Below are positions 24,169 to 36,598 of a DNA stretch of 64,000 nt, piece by piece. Every line of letters starts with the position of its first letter. Positions within the stretch are counted from its first letter, which is position 1. A program made the position numbers and the translations under genes. This stretch comes from Lasiosphaeris hirsuta. Taxonomy: Eukaryota > Ascomycota > Sordariomycetes > Sordariales > Lasiosphaeriaceae. Location: assembly GCA_030549175.1 (NCBI GenBank), contig JAUKUA010000001.1:2790001-2854000 (forward strand), given 5' to 3'. Below the pieces are notes generated by a model, which was not told the origin of the DNA, searched no databases, and saw only the letters and a program-made list of their open reading frames with translations.

Positions 24169-27100
24169 TCAGTACCAAGTAATATTCCAGCTCGACTTCC
24201 ACGCTCCGTCAAAGAATTGATCGCCGAGCTTCTCCAATAACAGGCTGTGCTTGTCCTCAGAGTACGCCCAGTACGAAGTCTTCAAGTCCTTTCCGTTCAA
24301 CCGCACCTTCGAGGGTGCCGCCCTCACCCCCAATACTGTCACAGTCCCAAGTGGGTTCTTGTCGACATAGTTTCCCTCGGGTGCCGCAGCGACGGAATTG
24401 CTCTTGGCAGAGAACTAAAAGCTTCGTTAGACAGCCAGAATACCACTCGGACATATAGCAAGCAAAACTCACATCAACCCATGTTGTAGCCTCGGGCACC
24501 AAGCTCTCCCCATCATCAAGATACAGTTTTCCGGCCGCCCGTCCAGCACTGTCCAACGCCACAATCAAGCCCCATGGATTACCACGGCTCGCTGTCGTAG
24601 TCAGGCCAGGTTCTTGAATAGGTACCACATGGCCACCGCGCAAGAATACGGGGATATGTCCGAGGGGGGACTCAATCGTGACATTCTGGCCGGGTTTTGC
24701 CCCTGTGACGGCGCCCAGCTCATACCAGTCATACCACACGGCGCCATCGCCTACGCCGGGGAACACACCGTCGACTGTCGTCGCGCCCTGGGTCAGACAT
24801 GGCGTCACCAGAACGGCGCCGCCAAGCATGAACTGACGGTCGGCATTGGCCAACCACGGCTCGTTGGGGAACTCCCAGGCGAGCGCGCGCATGACCGTGC
24901 CGCCGTCCCGATGCGCTAGTGCAAAGAGCGTGTACATGTACGGGAGCAGCGAGTACCGGATGTGCATGGCCGTCTTGGACGCGCTGATTACGGAGCTCCA
25001 GATATATGGTTCTTGGCTGATGGCGCCTAGCGTATTGTGGTTGCGGTAGAAGGGAAAGAAGGCGCTGAGCTGCATCCACCGCGAGCACAGCTCGTAGTCG
25101 GTGTTGCCGGCGAAGCCGCATGTGTCGACGCCGAACATGGGAATGCCAAAGATGGAAAAGGTGAGAGCCTGCGGGATGCTAAAAAACATAAAGGCCCACC
25201 GTGCCTCATTGTCACCACCCCAGTGCCCTGCCCACTTCCCCGAACCAGCAAACGTGCTACGTCCAATGATAAAGGGGCGCTTCCCTTCAAACACCTTTAG
25301 GAGTGCTTCGTACGTGGCATTGAGGATCTGGTGGCCAAATAGATTATGAAAGTCGTACTCGAGAGTTCCACCATGATGTGTCGCATTGGGGCTTGCTGCA
25401 TGAACACCCAAGTCTCCGTGGTAGTTGTTGATGGCGTACGGTGGCCAGTTAACGTTCCGTGACCCAGGAGTCGGGGTGGTACGGAAGTAGGCACTAGATG
25501 TCGTGCTTGGGCTCGGAGAGCTGGCCGTGGCTGTTGGCGGGTTATTTTGTGTGTGCATTGCAGATGAGGCTGAAGCAGCCTCAGTCTGGTTTGTTAGTTC
25601 GAAGCCTTCTGGATATTGGAGAACCAAATTTCCTGACTCTCCTGGTAGTTCGAATGGGGGGTGAGCCGGATTGAGAGTCAAGTTACCACTCCCACAGCTC
25701 CCGACGCAGAAGGAAGCAACCTAGGTAGAACTGTTAAAACCTTGTAGGAGGGAGGGGGGGGGGGGGGGGGAGTGGGGGTGATGATTGGCTTAACGTACCT
25801 CCGACATATCGATCCATATTCCATCAAACTAGGATAGTCAGTCTCATTCTACATAGGAGAGACTTCTGGCTGGGAGGCACCAAGACCGCCCCTGACACTA
25901 TAGCCCTAGGTAAAGCCCGCGGGGAGCGCGAGATTTCGCTTGCGGGAAGATTACTTACAGCAACCTCCTTATACCAGAGGATAAACTCATTTATCCACCA
26001 ATCAATCGCACCGCTGCCGTTGAGGACGGCGCCGACCCAATCCGGGAACACTGAGCACGGATTAGCCAATGCAAAAACAAAGTCAGTTTGAAAATTTACC
26101 CGTGTAACCTGGCCAAACGGCGCCGTAGTAGATGGAGCCATCGGGGTTTAGAAGAAAGGCGTCGGCATCGACTCCACGGTCATAAGTCGGGTAGGCGTCG
26201 GCTGGATCCTCCGGATTCGGCGCATAGATTGCCGAATCGACAATAGGGACATAGTGTTGGTGGTTGGCGTGCAGTCTCGACAAGAACTCAGCACCCTCAC
26301 CGTAGCTATACCGAGCCGGGTCATTGTCAAAGTCCCGGTAACCTTTCATGTAGTCGATATCCGCTACCTCAAGTTAGCCCCAGGACAATTTTCTGGCGGT
26401 GTTATCCGCGATAGCCTCAAAATAGCATAGGATCGGCTTGACTTACTCCATATGGTTTCAAGGGGTATCTCAAACCTGGCAAAGTTGTCAACGACATCTT
26501 GCAACACTGTCCAGTTCTCATATCCCCAGCGGCACTGGTGGTAGCCGAAGGTCCAGTACTGCTGCATAGCAGGAAGTCCAACGGCGCTATGCTGGTAAGA
26601 CTTGGCTACATGCTCGGCACTCGGTCCAGCGTAAAAGTACAAATCAATGCTGCCGCCTAGCGCCCTCCACGTGATGCCAGAGGGACGTAGGAGAATCTCT
26701 TGGGCGTGTGCGTTGCGAAGAAATACGCCGTGGGTGTAAGAGACATAGTGGGCGGCCTTGTCTGTTGTGTCTGCAACGTAGGTCAACTCGCCCGAGTTGC
26801 TTTTGGTGAAATATCTGGTGTCGAGATATATTGGGTGACTACCGTAGATGTTGGCATCGACCACATCGCCGACGTCTGCGGCATAAATCGTTCCTGAGTA
26901 ATGTCAACGCGTCGTGGCAGACTATGGTGCCGCAGGTAAGACTCACTTGTCAGGTTATTGCCCAGTCGGAATCCGTGAATGACCTCACCCAAACCGTACA
27001 GGTTGTAATTGTTGGGGAGCGCAGAGCCAAACTCAAGAAACTGATCTTCAAATACAAGAGCCTTCCCCTTGGACGTGAAAAGGACATCGCCACTGTCCCT

Positions 27101-27625
27101 GCGGTTTATCGTGAACGAAAAACTCGGCTCGTTGGACCAAGACACGGCCATCTTGTTGTCCGATTCGCGAGTACCCCCGTCAGCTGGCCGTGGTACCAAG
27201 GCCTCTGGCAGCAAGAACCATGTCTCGTTTCCCCGGCCTATGTAGCGGGGTTGGATCTGGAGGTGGATTCTGTCGTTTGCCTGGTACTTGACAAGCAGTG
27301 TCAGGTCACGGATGTCGTTTCCATAAACATTGCAGGCTGGCCCTGCGAGCTGCAGATGTGCCGTAAAGCCTGTGTTTGTGTTCTGGACATTGGCTGCCTT
27401 GTAACCAGGGCAAACATTTTGCGGGTCAGCGGCCTGGGGGTCCTTGATGTTGGGCAGCACGTTCATGCCATAATCTGCTGAAGGCGGGACGGTGAAGACG
27501 GGGCTATTGCCCGTGGCTGTCTTGGTGACAGATGCCGATCCGGTTGATTGCCCGTTCTGTGCCGAGATGGAGCCGGGCCAGAGCGCCGTGAAGAGGAAGA
27601 ATGAAGTCGAGGCAAACAAAGTCAT
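24169..27625 (-). CDS. Secreted GH31 alpha-glucosidase (apparent frameshift)
   Basis: Seven exons: 27625-26947, 26893-26447, 26363-26100, 26050-25959, 25828-25799, 25721-24473 and 24414-24169. With one extra base ignored, the product is about 1000 residues, the usual size of fungal secreted alpha-glucosidases. The signal peptide is MTLFASTSFFLFTALWPGSISA. GH31 landmarks follow in order: NLYGLGEVIHGFR, YAADVGD, the WTFGYHQCRWGY block, the nucleophile motif WIDMSE (Asp501, in a 30-nt exon), and the acid/base motif GHWGGDN. It should hydrolyse maltose or starch ends to glucose outside the cell. Exon 6 starts in frame (VASFCVGSCGSGN), but the family-typical continuation LTLNPAHPPFELPGESGN is in another frame because of one extra T at 25680-25682; unspliced reading stops at TGA 25583-25581. 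The frame is also open upstream to 27982. Confidence 0.85.
25754..25770. repeat. 17-G homopolymer inside a GH31 intron
   Basis: An uninterrupted run of 17 G on the plus strand, hence C on the transcribed-gene strand, lies within the 77-base intron that follows the microexon. Confidence 0.85.
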
Positions 27626-29408
27626 GATGCCGGCGGTAAAACTGAGTTTTCTCAAAACCTGTCTCCTTCCCGAGTATCGCCGAAAGTTAACAATGCCAAG
27701 GCTCATCAGGCAGACCAGCAGGACCGAAATGTTCAAATACGATGGCGGTTCAACGCCCGAGGCACACTGCTCCCGGAGTGCGCGAAGGCCAAAGTAGCCC
27801 CGACACTCGGACCCGTCAGGCAAGACTCGCTCCGAACTTTGCTGCCCCTGAGCACGGCTACCGTCCGTTTTGGCGGACACTAAGTTGCCACAGAAAAGGA
27901 GGAGCAGCCCGAGAATGATGGATAGCGAAGAGGGAGAAACGGCCAGGAGCGAGTGGCGCGACCGAGAGAGCGTAGATATCATCTGCCTCGATGGTTACAC
28001 CACAGACGCGTAGCAACAGGGGAAAAGGCCAAGGAAACAGTCAAGATATATTATGGTGACGGCATAGCTCCTTAGCTAGGGTAGAGGGGATGGGACGGGA
28101 CGGATACTCGGGAAATAACACAACGCACCTCGACGGCGACACGATCCTTGTTATCCTCCTCCGCAACCAACTTGGCGTCCATCGTCACCGGAGACACTCG
28201 TCTGTGTTTCTGTGCCCGATCCATGGTCACGGCACCTGGGAATTCCGCTCCTCGCGGCGGTATCCGCGAGCCTGAGTGAGACAAGACGCCGGAGGACTCG
28301 TCCGTTTGGGGCTTTGTCGTCAGAGACATGATCGTCATGTTGTCTGCGGGCACCAATCAGTACCACCGCTTCCCCTCACACAGCTGGGGATCCTCAGTCT
28401 CGTTTTTTTTTTGTTCGATCAGGCTTGTCACTCCCCAAGGTACGCCGTCAGGGCCGAACGGGGACGGCAGAAGAGAAAGAAATCCCCGACCTCCCTGATG
28501 TGGCAGGCTAAAGTGGCCCGTGTTAGTGACTGGTTTGTCAATGGCGCGCCGTCGGCAGACCTAAAATGTGCTCTGACTGGTTGCTTGCATGTAGCTTGGA
28601 AAAGAAAAGAAAAAAGTCTAGATGGAATCAACGTTCTAACGAAGGCAAAAAAAAAAAACGGATACGCGTTGTCAGATATTCGGGGAGCGTGGAATTAGTG
28701 AGGAAGCGGGAAGGCGCGATAATAGAAGTAAAGCAAGCGACGAAAAGAGCGACACGAGAATCAAGAGGGGTACGGCAGGAACCTTAAGCAGCACAGTGGC
28801 ACAAGGTTCATTCAGCATATGAAGCAGCTTGACTCGGAGGGCATTGGATGGCATGAATTGAGTCAGGAGAGCTAGCCCAATCCCAGGGTAGATAGATCTA
28901 TTGACTCTCTAACGCTCCTCATACGGTTCACAACATCTGCACCGATAATTTGTGGGTAATCCTTAAACAAAACTTCATTTTCCTGGGCTAACTACCTGCT
29001 ATTCTTTATTTGTCCAGTGACGGAAGCATCTGCTGCCGATTGTGCGAATATTCTTCCCTGTGCTGTTTCAAGCACTCTTCCATCTGAGCATGTCGTCCCA
29101 GCTTATTTCCAACCACACTCCAAAGACCCCCGCCAAGACGACTTATAACGTGTTTGATGATGTGACAGCACCCATGTGTTCCCCGAGATAAAGAAAAACC
29201 CAAAGCGAGAGGAAAAGAGTATTTGATAACCCTGGAATTTCTCCGCTGATGACGCCCCCCACCCTCCTTAAACTCCGTCACGTCATAACTCCATCGCTGA
29301 TATCCACAGTATAAAGTAACATAGAAAACAGACATGAGACGACCGGCCGGGCCTAGCACCGGCCCAATTAAAGGGTATAGAAACAACCAAGCCAAGACAA
29401 GACACACA
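27626..29408. promoter_or_regulatory. GH31 upstream region and transporter 3' flank
   Basis: The first 357 bases (27626-27982) stay open in the GH31 frame and may be either a leader or an N-terminal extension. The remainder, to 29408, lies between the stop of the transporter and the glucosidase and should contain the glucosidase promoter. I looked for paired CGG-N8-CGG (AmyR-type) sites and did not find a clear one. No additional gene is seen. Confidence 0.45.
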
Positions 29409-31306
29409 TCAGTAACTCAGGTCCACGTGCCCTAATTGCGCAAGCACCTTGTCATCCTGTGATGTTGTTGTCGTCGTCGCCGTCGTCGCACTTGCGCCCG
29501 TATCTGATTGCGAAGTGCTCGCGCTGCTAGTCCGTGGCGGCTGCAGCTCAAGTTGTGGTTCTGTCGGCGGTATGCCGCTATCCGAAAAGCCAAAGTCGCG
29601 CATCTGTTGGAAGCTCCAACTGGGTTCGAATCGCCTGCTATTCCACGCATAATCCACCCTCTCATACATCTCATCAATCTGTTCCAGACTGATTTTGCTT
29701 GTTTCAAACACCATACACCAGACGAAAGCAATCGCCACAATGCAGAACGCTCCCCAGACGAAAAAGACACGCGAGCCTAGATCGATGGATCCTGCTGTAC
29801 CCTTGGTACCCACCATATATGGGGTCCCATACGCGATGCCGAAATTCAGAAGCCAGTTGGCTGCCGTGGAGACCGACATGGACTTGGCGCGCACCTTTAG
29901 CGGGTAGATCTCCGATGTCACGACCCACACGACGGGCCCCCACGAGGCCGCAAAGAAGAAAATGTATATCGCCACGAAGATGATGAGAATCTGGTTCTGC
30001 GTCGTCATGTCATCGTCTCCGTTGGCTGTCGCATACGAAGCGATGAGGAGCTGACAAATGGCCATCCCTATTGCCCCCACGATCAAGAGCCTCCGCCGAC
30101 CCCACGACTCAACAACCAGGAGCCCAGGCACGGTGGATACCGTGTTGATAATTTGCATGATCAGAGATATTTTGAAGGGGTCGATGACACCGGCCCCGTT
30201 AAAGAAGGTGGTCCCATAGTACATGATGAAGTTGACGCCGGTCAACTGCTGGAGCATCTGGAGACCACAGCCCGTCAACGTGCGACGTCCTAGATGGGGC
30301 TCTCCAAAGATGATATCCTTGTATGTGTCGGGACCTAGCGCCATTTCGTATTCGTGGTTCGCCTCGATTTCAGCCAACTCCTCGACGAGCGCGGGGTGAG
30401 TTATGTCGAGCCGGCGGAGACGACTGAGCGATAGTGCAGCGGCTTCCTTGTAGCCACGTTTGATAAGGTATCTAGGAGTTTCGGGAAGAACCAGGAGACC
30501 AAGAGCAAGGACGCAGGCCCAGCTTAGTTGGAGTCCCATTGGAATGCGGTAGGCCGCAGCCCCGTCGATGTTGAAACACAAAATGTTGACGACCGAGGCG
30601 ATCAAGAGTCCCATTGTGATTGATAATTGGTATGCGCAGACGAGAGTTCCTCTGACCCATTTTGGTGCCATTTCTGATTGATACAGCGGAACAAGCACCG
30701 ATATCGTTCCGACACCCATGCCGGCCACCGTTCTGAGTCAAGTCACGTTAAGTCAACATCGGCTGTCCCACAATGAAGGCAGAAGCGGGGGCGGAAAAGG
30801 ACATGAAATTTAACGCACCTTCCAACAACCAGCATCGCGACGTTGGTCGCGCAAACCTGGAATATAGCGCCGATACAGAAGACGCCGACGGCGCCAATAA
30901 GCGAACGGCGACGGCCGTACAAGTCGCCGACGGGCGCCGACATCAGGGCGCCGATAACAGTTCCAGCGCTGAGCATCGCGACGATCAGTGACACCTCCTT
31001 TGGTGACATGGCGTAAGCGCCGCTGTCGTCCCTGAAGCCCGAATTGAAATGCTCCTTGAACGAGTTCATTGCGAGAATGCCGTTGATCGTGCTAGAGCCG
31101 GCCTGTCAGCCTCCTTCTCAATACATTCGGAAGCCATCACCGCCTCTCCGATCGATTTCCATCTCCCACCGCGGACGTGTCTCTTCTTACCCAGTGTCGT
31201 AGCCAAACAGCAATCCGCCCGTGGCGACGAAGAGCCCGACCATGATCGCTGGCGCCGAGGAGCCGGCGACATTGTCGGGCTTGTGCCAGCCCATGGCCAG
31301 TGCCAT
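29409..31306 (-). CDS. MFS hexose transporter
   Basis: Three exons, 31306-31191, 31091-30819 and 30732-29409, give 570 residues. Sugar-porter signatures are in order: GGLLFGYDTGTINGIL in helix 1, GDLYGRRRS between helices 2 and 3, LPETPRYLIKRG after helix 6, LQQLTGVNFIMYYGTTFF in helix 7, and a GRRR motif between helices 8 and 9. Twelve hydrophobic spans can be counted. The cytosolic tail is long and rich in S and T. It most resembles fungal glucose/monosaccharide transporters and sensors; substrate is inferred. It sits in the plasma membrane, directly upstream of and on the same strand as the secreted alpha-glucosidase. The second in-frame ATG at 31294 (MGWHKPDN) is an alternative start. A short upstream ORF precedes it. 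Confidence 0.92.
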
Positions 31307-31356
31307 GGTGCAAGAGGAGGGCCGTCAAGCCAGATTCGATATCGGTGTCGCCGGGG

Positions 31357-31407
31357 TTATCGCGGGTTCGGTGGACGACGAGAGGTTCGATTGAGCGATT
31401 CGACCAT
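31357..31407 (-). promoter_or_regulatory. Upstream ORF of the hexose transporter (16 codons)
   Basis: On the minus strand an ATG at 31407 opens a frame reading MVESLNRTSRRPPNPR and stops at 31357, 50 bases before the transporter ATG. I find no other ATG on that strand for roughly 330 bases upstream. If included in the mRNA it would be met first by scanning ribosomes. Function is inferred from position only. Confidence 0.4.
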
Positions 31408-34400
31408 TTGAGGGCGACGTCCCTCGTACCGGGTGTGGGTAATAAGGTATAAGGGAAAAGAGTGGAGAACAGGGAGGAGGAGGAATGGCGGAGACTCGAG
31501 ATCAGCAGTTTTTGGCTGCACCTGGGGGGACGCGCCCTGATTGGGCCAGCTGGTCAGACACCGTGCTTGGCTTGGCCTGCAAAGGGCTGCAAGAAGGCTG
31601 CAAAAGGCCTGCACACCCTCCTGGCCGCTCCTAGCTGCTCCTGAATGCCTGGCTAGCCCCTCTGGCCTCTCTGGGCTTCCCTGGCGCAGCGCCGCGGGCG
31701 CGCAAAGTCGCCAGAAGTCACTCTCCCCCCTCACCCCTTAATCCCGCCTTTCCTGTTCAGTGCACGCTGCTGCACTCGACAAGCCCTCGACGCCAGGAAG
31801 ACCAAGGTCGCCGTCCTCCTTCTTAGCTTGGCGCACAGTCGGCTCAAGCCTCATAGGAGACGTGATTTCCACCGGATTTCCACCTCTTCCATTTCACCTT
31901 CACACAGAGCTGGCGCATTCGTGTCTCCCTGGGGGCCTTTCATGCGCATGAGGGGACCGCGCCGCCAGCCCAGGTCGCTGGATGAATACAGAGGAAGCAG
32001 CTGTTCTGCCCAGGTTGCCTCCATGCCCCTGTTTTGCTAGACAACCTTAGAGCTGTCGAAGAAAGCACACGTAGAATACATAGATTACACATTACCGTGT
32101 CGGCGTGGATTCCGATCTATCCGTATGTAGCGTATACGATCGATCGTCGCGCCCGTTGCGATATCCCATGTATTCTACGGATACCTGGGCATTGGAATTT
32201 GAGATCCTCAACGGTAGGGCCTAGCCGTGCTAGCCTGCCACTTTCTTTCTTTCGGGTTAGCTGTGGTCTAGTGTGGGTTTCGGATTTGTTAAGCCCGTGA
32301 TGGGGTGAGCACTCGAGGGACGGGGGCGCTCAAGGTACTGTGAGAGCGAGACAATTGCCACCGTCCTGGGTCCCAATGAAAGGGGGGAAGTCTCTTGAAT
32401 GGCCCGGCGAATCACTTGGGCGCGCAAAAATATGATGCAGATAGCGGGCTGTATGAATACCGAGCCCGGAGCTGGAGCACAGAGGGACTGCCGCACGCAA
32501 GCGAGAAATATCGCTTCCCTGTCCCAGCCCCAGCGGGGAGCCCCATGCGGTTCCAAGCGGTGGAAGAACATTGACGGCAGCTAGTTGTACTATTGGACGC
32601 CTCAATATCTCGGGTTCGCACTGCGCAAGGGATGCATCGGAGGTCTTTTCGAAGACGAATTTCAACTAGCTCGACCTTGAGAAGAAACTTGACGGTGCTC
32701 ATCGAGGCTGCGTTGTGCTCTGGGCAGTCAGTCAACCCCAGCCAGATCAGTGATTCACAAAATCATGTCGCGATGTGCTCCCAGGAATGCAGGAATGGAT
32801 GGCACCCTGGAACCATGAGCCTGGATCAAATCTGCGGGGGAGGGAGGAGCGATCACAGTGTGCCATTATAGGGTGGGTCTTACTTCAACAGAGGAGAACA
32901 GGAGCCCACAATTGGTCGAACAGCATTGGATACTTTACGTAACAAAAGCTCCCGCGCCAGGCGAGACAATGGACCAAGTTCCATCGGGTCATCGAGCCAC
33001 CGAGTGAACCAATTGTCAGAATTGACGTGACAGATGTCATTCAATTGACCCTTGCGGCCACGAGGGTCCAAGGAGCGGAACAGATCAACACCCCAAAGAC
33101 TGCATGCTCATCCAGCTCACAAAATCGATCCATGATTCCCTTGAATCGCGAATCCTGGGTGGGATGCAATAATGGACTTGGTCGAAATACCTGATGCGAC
33201 TTTGGCCCCCGCGGCAAACGATGCCGGACCAACAGCGGGTGACTAAGGCCACACCTTCAACATTACAACGGTGAAGCCAAAAGTCAGCAACCACTCTGGG
33301 CAGAGGCAGTGCCCGACCTCGCCGACTTAGCTAGCTGCTTTGGCCTCGGCGGCGGCTTTCCCCTCCCTAGAGCCGTTCGCTGCAACGCCTGCTTTTGCTT
33401 GCCCGCTGCAATCTTTCACTGGACAAAACCCAAGGTACATACCTACCTACCTGACTCTCTGGCCCTCGTCGCGTGGCTCTTTGCGTCCTTTGCAGGTGTG
33501 ATGGCGCCTGGTTCAAGCACACATTGCCCAACCACAAGTCATCTGGCCAGGCGCCTTCCCCAAGCCCTCTCGCCTTGGCAGCATTTCCATCGCATTTTGA
33601 TTCCCTGTTATTTATGTTCACCTGTCAGGCTGTCACAAAACTTGCAGCTCTTGTCGCGCCACCAGGGGGGGCGCATACAATCCTCCTGTTGAACCCCGAC
33701 CAGATAAAGCGGCTTTGGGGGTGGTCGCAACGGCTCGTTCGCCTACTCACCTCTGGAGGCCATACGGCTGACTGACTTCCGACTGCGCGGGCTTCCCTCC
33801 ACCCTCCCGATATCCATATTTCATCCCTTCTGCCCTTCCCCGAGCCCTGCTCCCTTTCCCGATTGTTGCACACACCGGTCGCGCTGAATACCCGGGTCCC
33901 TTCAGAAGTCTTCCCGCAATCCATTTCAATTGCGGTCCCGAGAACAGGACGCGGCGAAGGGGAGAGAGGGAAGGGGGGTGGGGGGGGGGGGGGGGGGGGG
34001 GGTTTGCCGTTCTCTCGGTCCAATCGCGTTCCGCCCGTGATGCGCGACGATAAATTAACCTACTCGCCCAGCTTGCTGTGTAGCAACTGGCGAGAGGAGG
34101 AAGACCAGCCTGCTGCTGCAGCAGACGCACAGCTCATTCGTGTCCCGCGTTTTAAGCTTCCTTGAAAACGTGCGGTCGGCCGGCAGGCAAACACGCTTGG
34201 ACTGGCCGGGTTTGGGCTGTGCGGTCACCGGTCGACCTCCACTGCAACTCTGGCCCTCCCTGCCTTACGCTCTGCCATGTTCCGATATTTGCGTCGCACG
34301 CAGACAGAAGCCCGCTGTACGACTGCAGAAGAGCGTTTAAAGAACAACCCAGCCTAGCTCGGAACGGGATACACTTGTCTCCGCCCGTCGGCGTTAGTGC

Positions 34401-36598
34401 CTCGAAGGGCCAACGGTTTGTTTCCTCATCAAGGACCTATGGTCCGGGATGGTCCGGGAGGGGTATGTTGTATGGCGCCCTTATGTCGTGCCATGGCCTA
34501 GTCAACGAGACGATGTCGAACAGGTTCATCGGAAACCTGGTGTGGTTGGTTGTAAAGAGTCTTAATTTATATGAGGTTGGGAGCACAAGGATGGCCTCCT
34601 CAACCCAGTCAAGATCCGAGTCACTGAGGTGCACGCTAGGATTTGATCCTGCGTTTCGTCGCTAGAGTGCTGTAACGCTTGAGGCTTATGTGGGCTGTTG
34701 CCAAAGGAAGTTGTGGTGGGTGCCAAACAAGAGCAACCCAAAGTTGGTCAGTAACGGTCCTCTCTCCGTTATTGTGACATTCCGTTGACAAATAACTGCC
34801 TGGTCAATTCGGTGCACCTGGGTGTTAACCCTGTAGCCCCTTTCCTCCTCTTTCCACCAAGCCCACGCTGCTTAAACCATCGCCCCAGAAAGCAGATTTC
34901 TTCAGTGGTTCACCTAACTATCGACTTCTCGGTAACTCTAGACGACCTGGCCAATACGTCTCTGCGGACCTTGCTACTGGACTGTCTGAGATAAAACACT
35001 GACTGATTCCCTTGTCTGGAGAGGATGTTTATGTTACTTACACCACCACTACTTTGCTATCATGACCATTGTCTTCACAATGGGAGGTCGAGAGATTGCC
35101 GAGACACCACTATACGCTGTCACGTTATTTTATATCTATATTATAACGTCACTACCTTACCTAGTGAACACCATCATACACGCCGAATAAAGTATAATAT
35201 AGGTACTGACCTCATGGCAAACATGGGCGAATCGGTTATTCGATGTTAATTAGGAAGATGAGGTTCTTACCTCTTATGAAGTTGACCGGGGTGCGGCAAC
35301 GCTCGTCATCAGGATGAGTCTGTCGGGAGTGGTTAGAGAAAGATATCTCTGAGGAGGTACTAACTTCTCATGTCACAAGGGATGTCTTTGCTTAGGTCTC
35401 TTTCTAAATATCTAGAGCAAGTTAACATTTTCTCTATGCCCAATTTCCCCCTTGTAGCATGTAAGACCCTCAAGCGGCACGGGCATCTCAAGACAACGTC
35501 CACCCGAGCACACCTCCCCAAAGCTCCTCATGGTGCTCAACGATTGCCCGAAAACAATCCTGATAAAAAATTCAGGGCTTGGCAGGCTAATAGTGGCCAA
35601 ACAGGACTTGTCCAGATATTGAGAAATGCGTTGTTGTTTTTTGGGTGAGCAGGTATTCAGGTGCGGTGCAAGCCAACATGAAGCACAATGGTGACACGGC
35701 ACGACCGGACGACATCAAGAGTGTATCTGACTCGACCCAACCCGACCTAGATCTAACACTAGCGAGGCGAGCTATAAACAATGGTGTTTGTTGGTACTGG
35801 ACCAAGCTCGGCTTGGCGATTCGGTCATCAATACCTGGTAACGATGGCACCTGGGTATGGCTGAGGCTGTCGACGATCCAAACCAGGGAAGCCACCGGCA
35901 ATTGGCCCACGGCTACCTTGGGTCGGGCCCTCGGTTGCAGTCGACGCTCAGCACCCCTCAAAACGTTGTGGATAGATCTTTTGAGAAAAGGGTGCATTGA
36001 AAACTTGAAACTTGTGCAGTTGTTGAACGTACCTGCCACCAACCGTCCTACCAGACCGCTCAAGCGGGCAGCTGGCAGTCTGAAGGTGACGGAACGGCAC
36101 TGGGCTTCCCACTACCAAGACCTCCCGGATGGATTCGGCTGCGTGACTGGACTGGCCAGCCGGGCTCCCAAGTAGGAGCAGCACCGCGCTGTTTTAGTTG
36201 GTCTGTTTCACTCTCCGTTTCACGCGTAAACCCAACAGCTTTCGGGGCGATGGAAATAGCAGAGCGGCAGATCTGACGCTGGAGAGCTGAACGCGGGGCT
36301 GAACACTAGGTGGTATGTATGTATGTACACACAGCCGGACGGGCTTTCCTGCTTGGCGTCCCGGCTGGTGGGCTTGACTTTCTTGTTGGATACCTAAGGT
36401 ATACTCGACAGTACCGACGAGTATCTATCCAATTTGGACTTCCTTGGCTAACGACGGAGCATTCATGTGTAGTGTAACTACATCGCAGCTATTGGAGGCT
36501 AGATTGTATTGGATTCAGTACCGCGCACTGCAGCGGGGGACACCTATTGATCTTACAGCTTGCTCCCCATAAAATGTCAATTTATATGTGAAGGCCCA
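31408..36598. other. Gene-poor region upstream of the transporter
   Basis: About 5.2 kb with no supportable gene. The part next to the transporter is GC-rich and probably its promoter. The middle includes a 23-G run at 33980-34002. From about 34780 to 35700 the sequence becomes visibly richer in A and T, with scattered stops in all frames, as expected of decayed repeat DNA, but I cannot identify an element or its ends. Confidence 0.4.
33980..34002. repeat. 23-G homopolymer
   Basis: An uninterrupted run of 23 G, preceded by six more G and a T. It is the longest homopolymer I see in the window. Confidence 0.85.

Noticed and set aside
28072..28366. Overlapping small minus-strand frames upstream of GH31
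   Set aside because: There is no signal, domain or splice fit; they are probably promoter sequence.
29615..29640. tRNA B-box-like GGGTTCGAATCGCC
   Set aside because: It lies inside the transporter coding sequence and no A box or cloverleaf surrounds it.
34162..34665. 167-codon frame in the gene desert
   Set aside because: It has no motifs and its composition is like chance; no homologous feature is recognised.
35645..36175. 176-codon plus-strand frame in the gene desert
   Set aside because: It has no recognisable domain or neighbouring exons, lies in A/T-shifted decayed-looking DNA, and is too weak to call.
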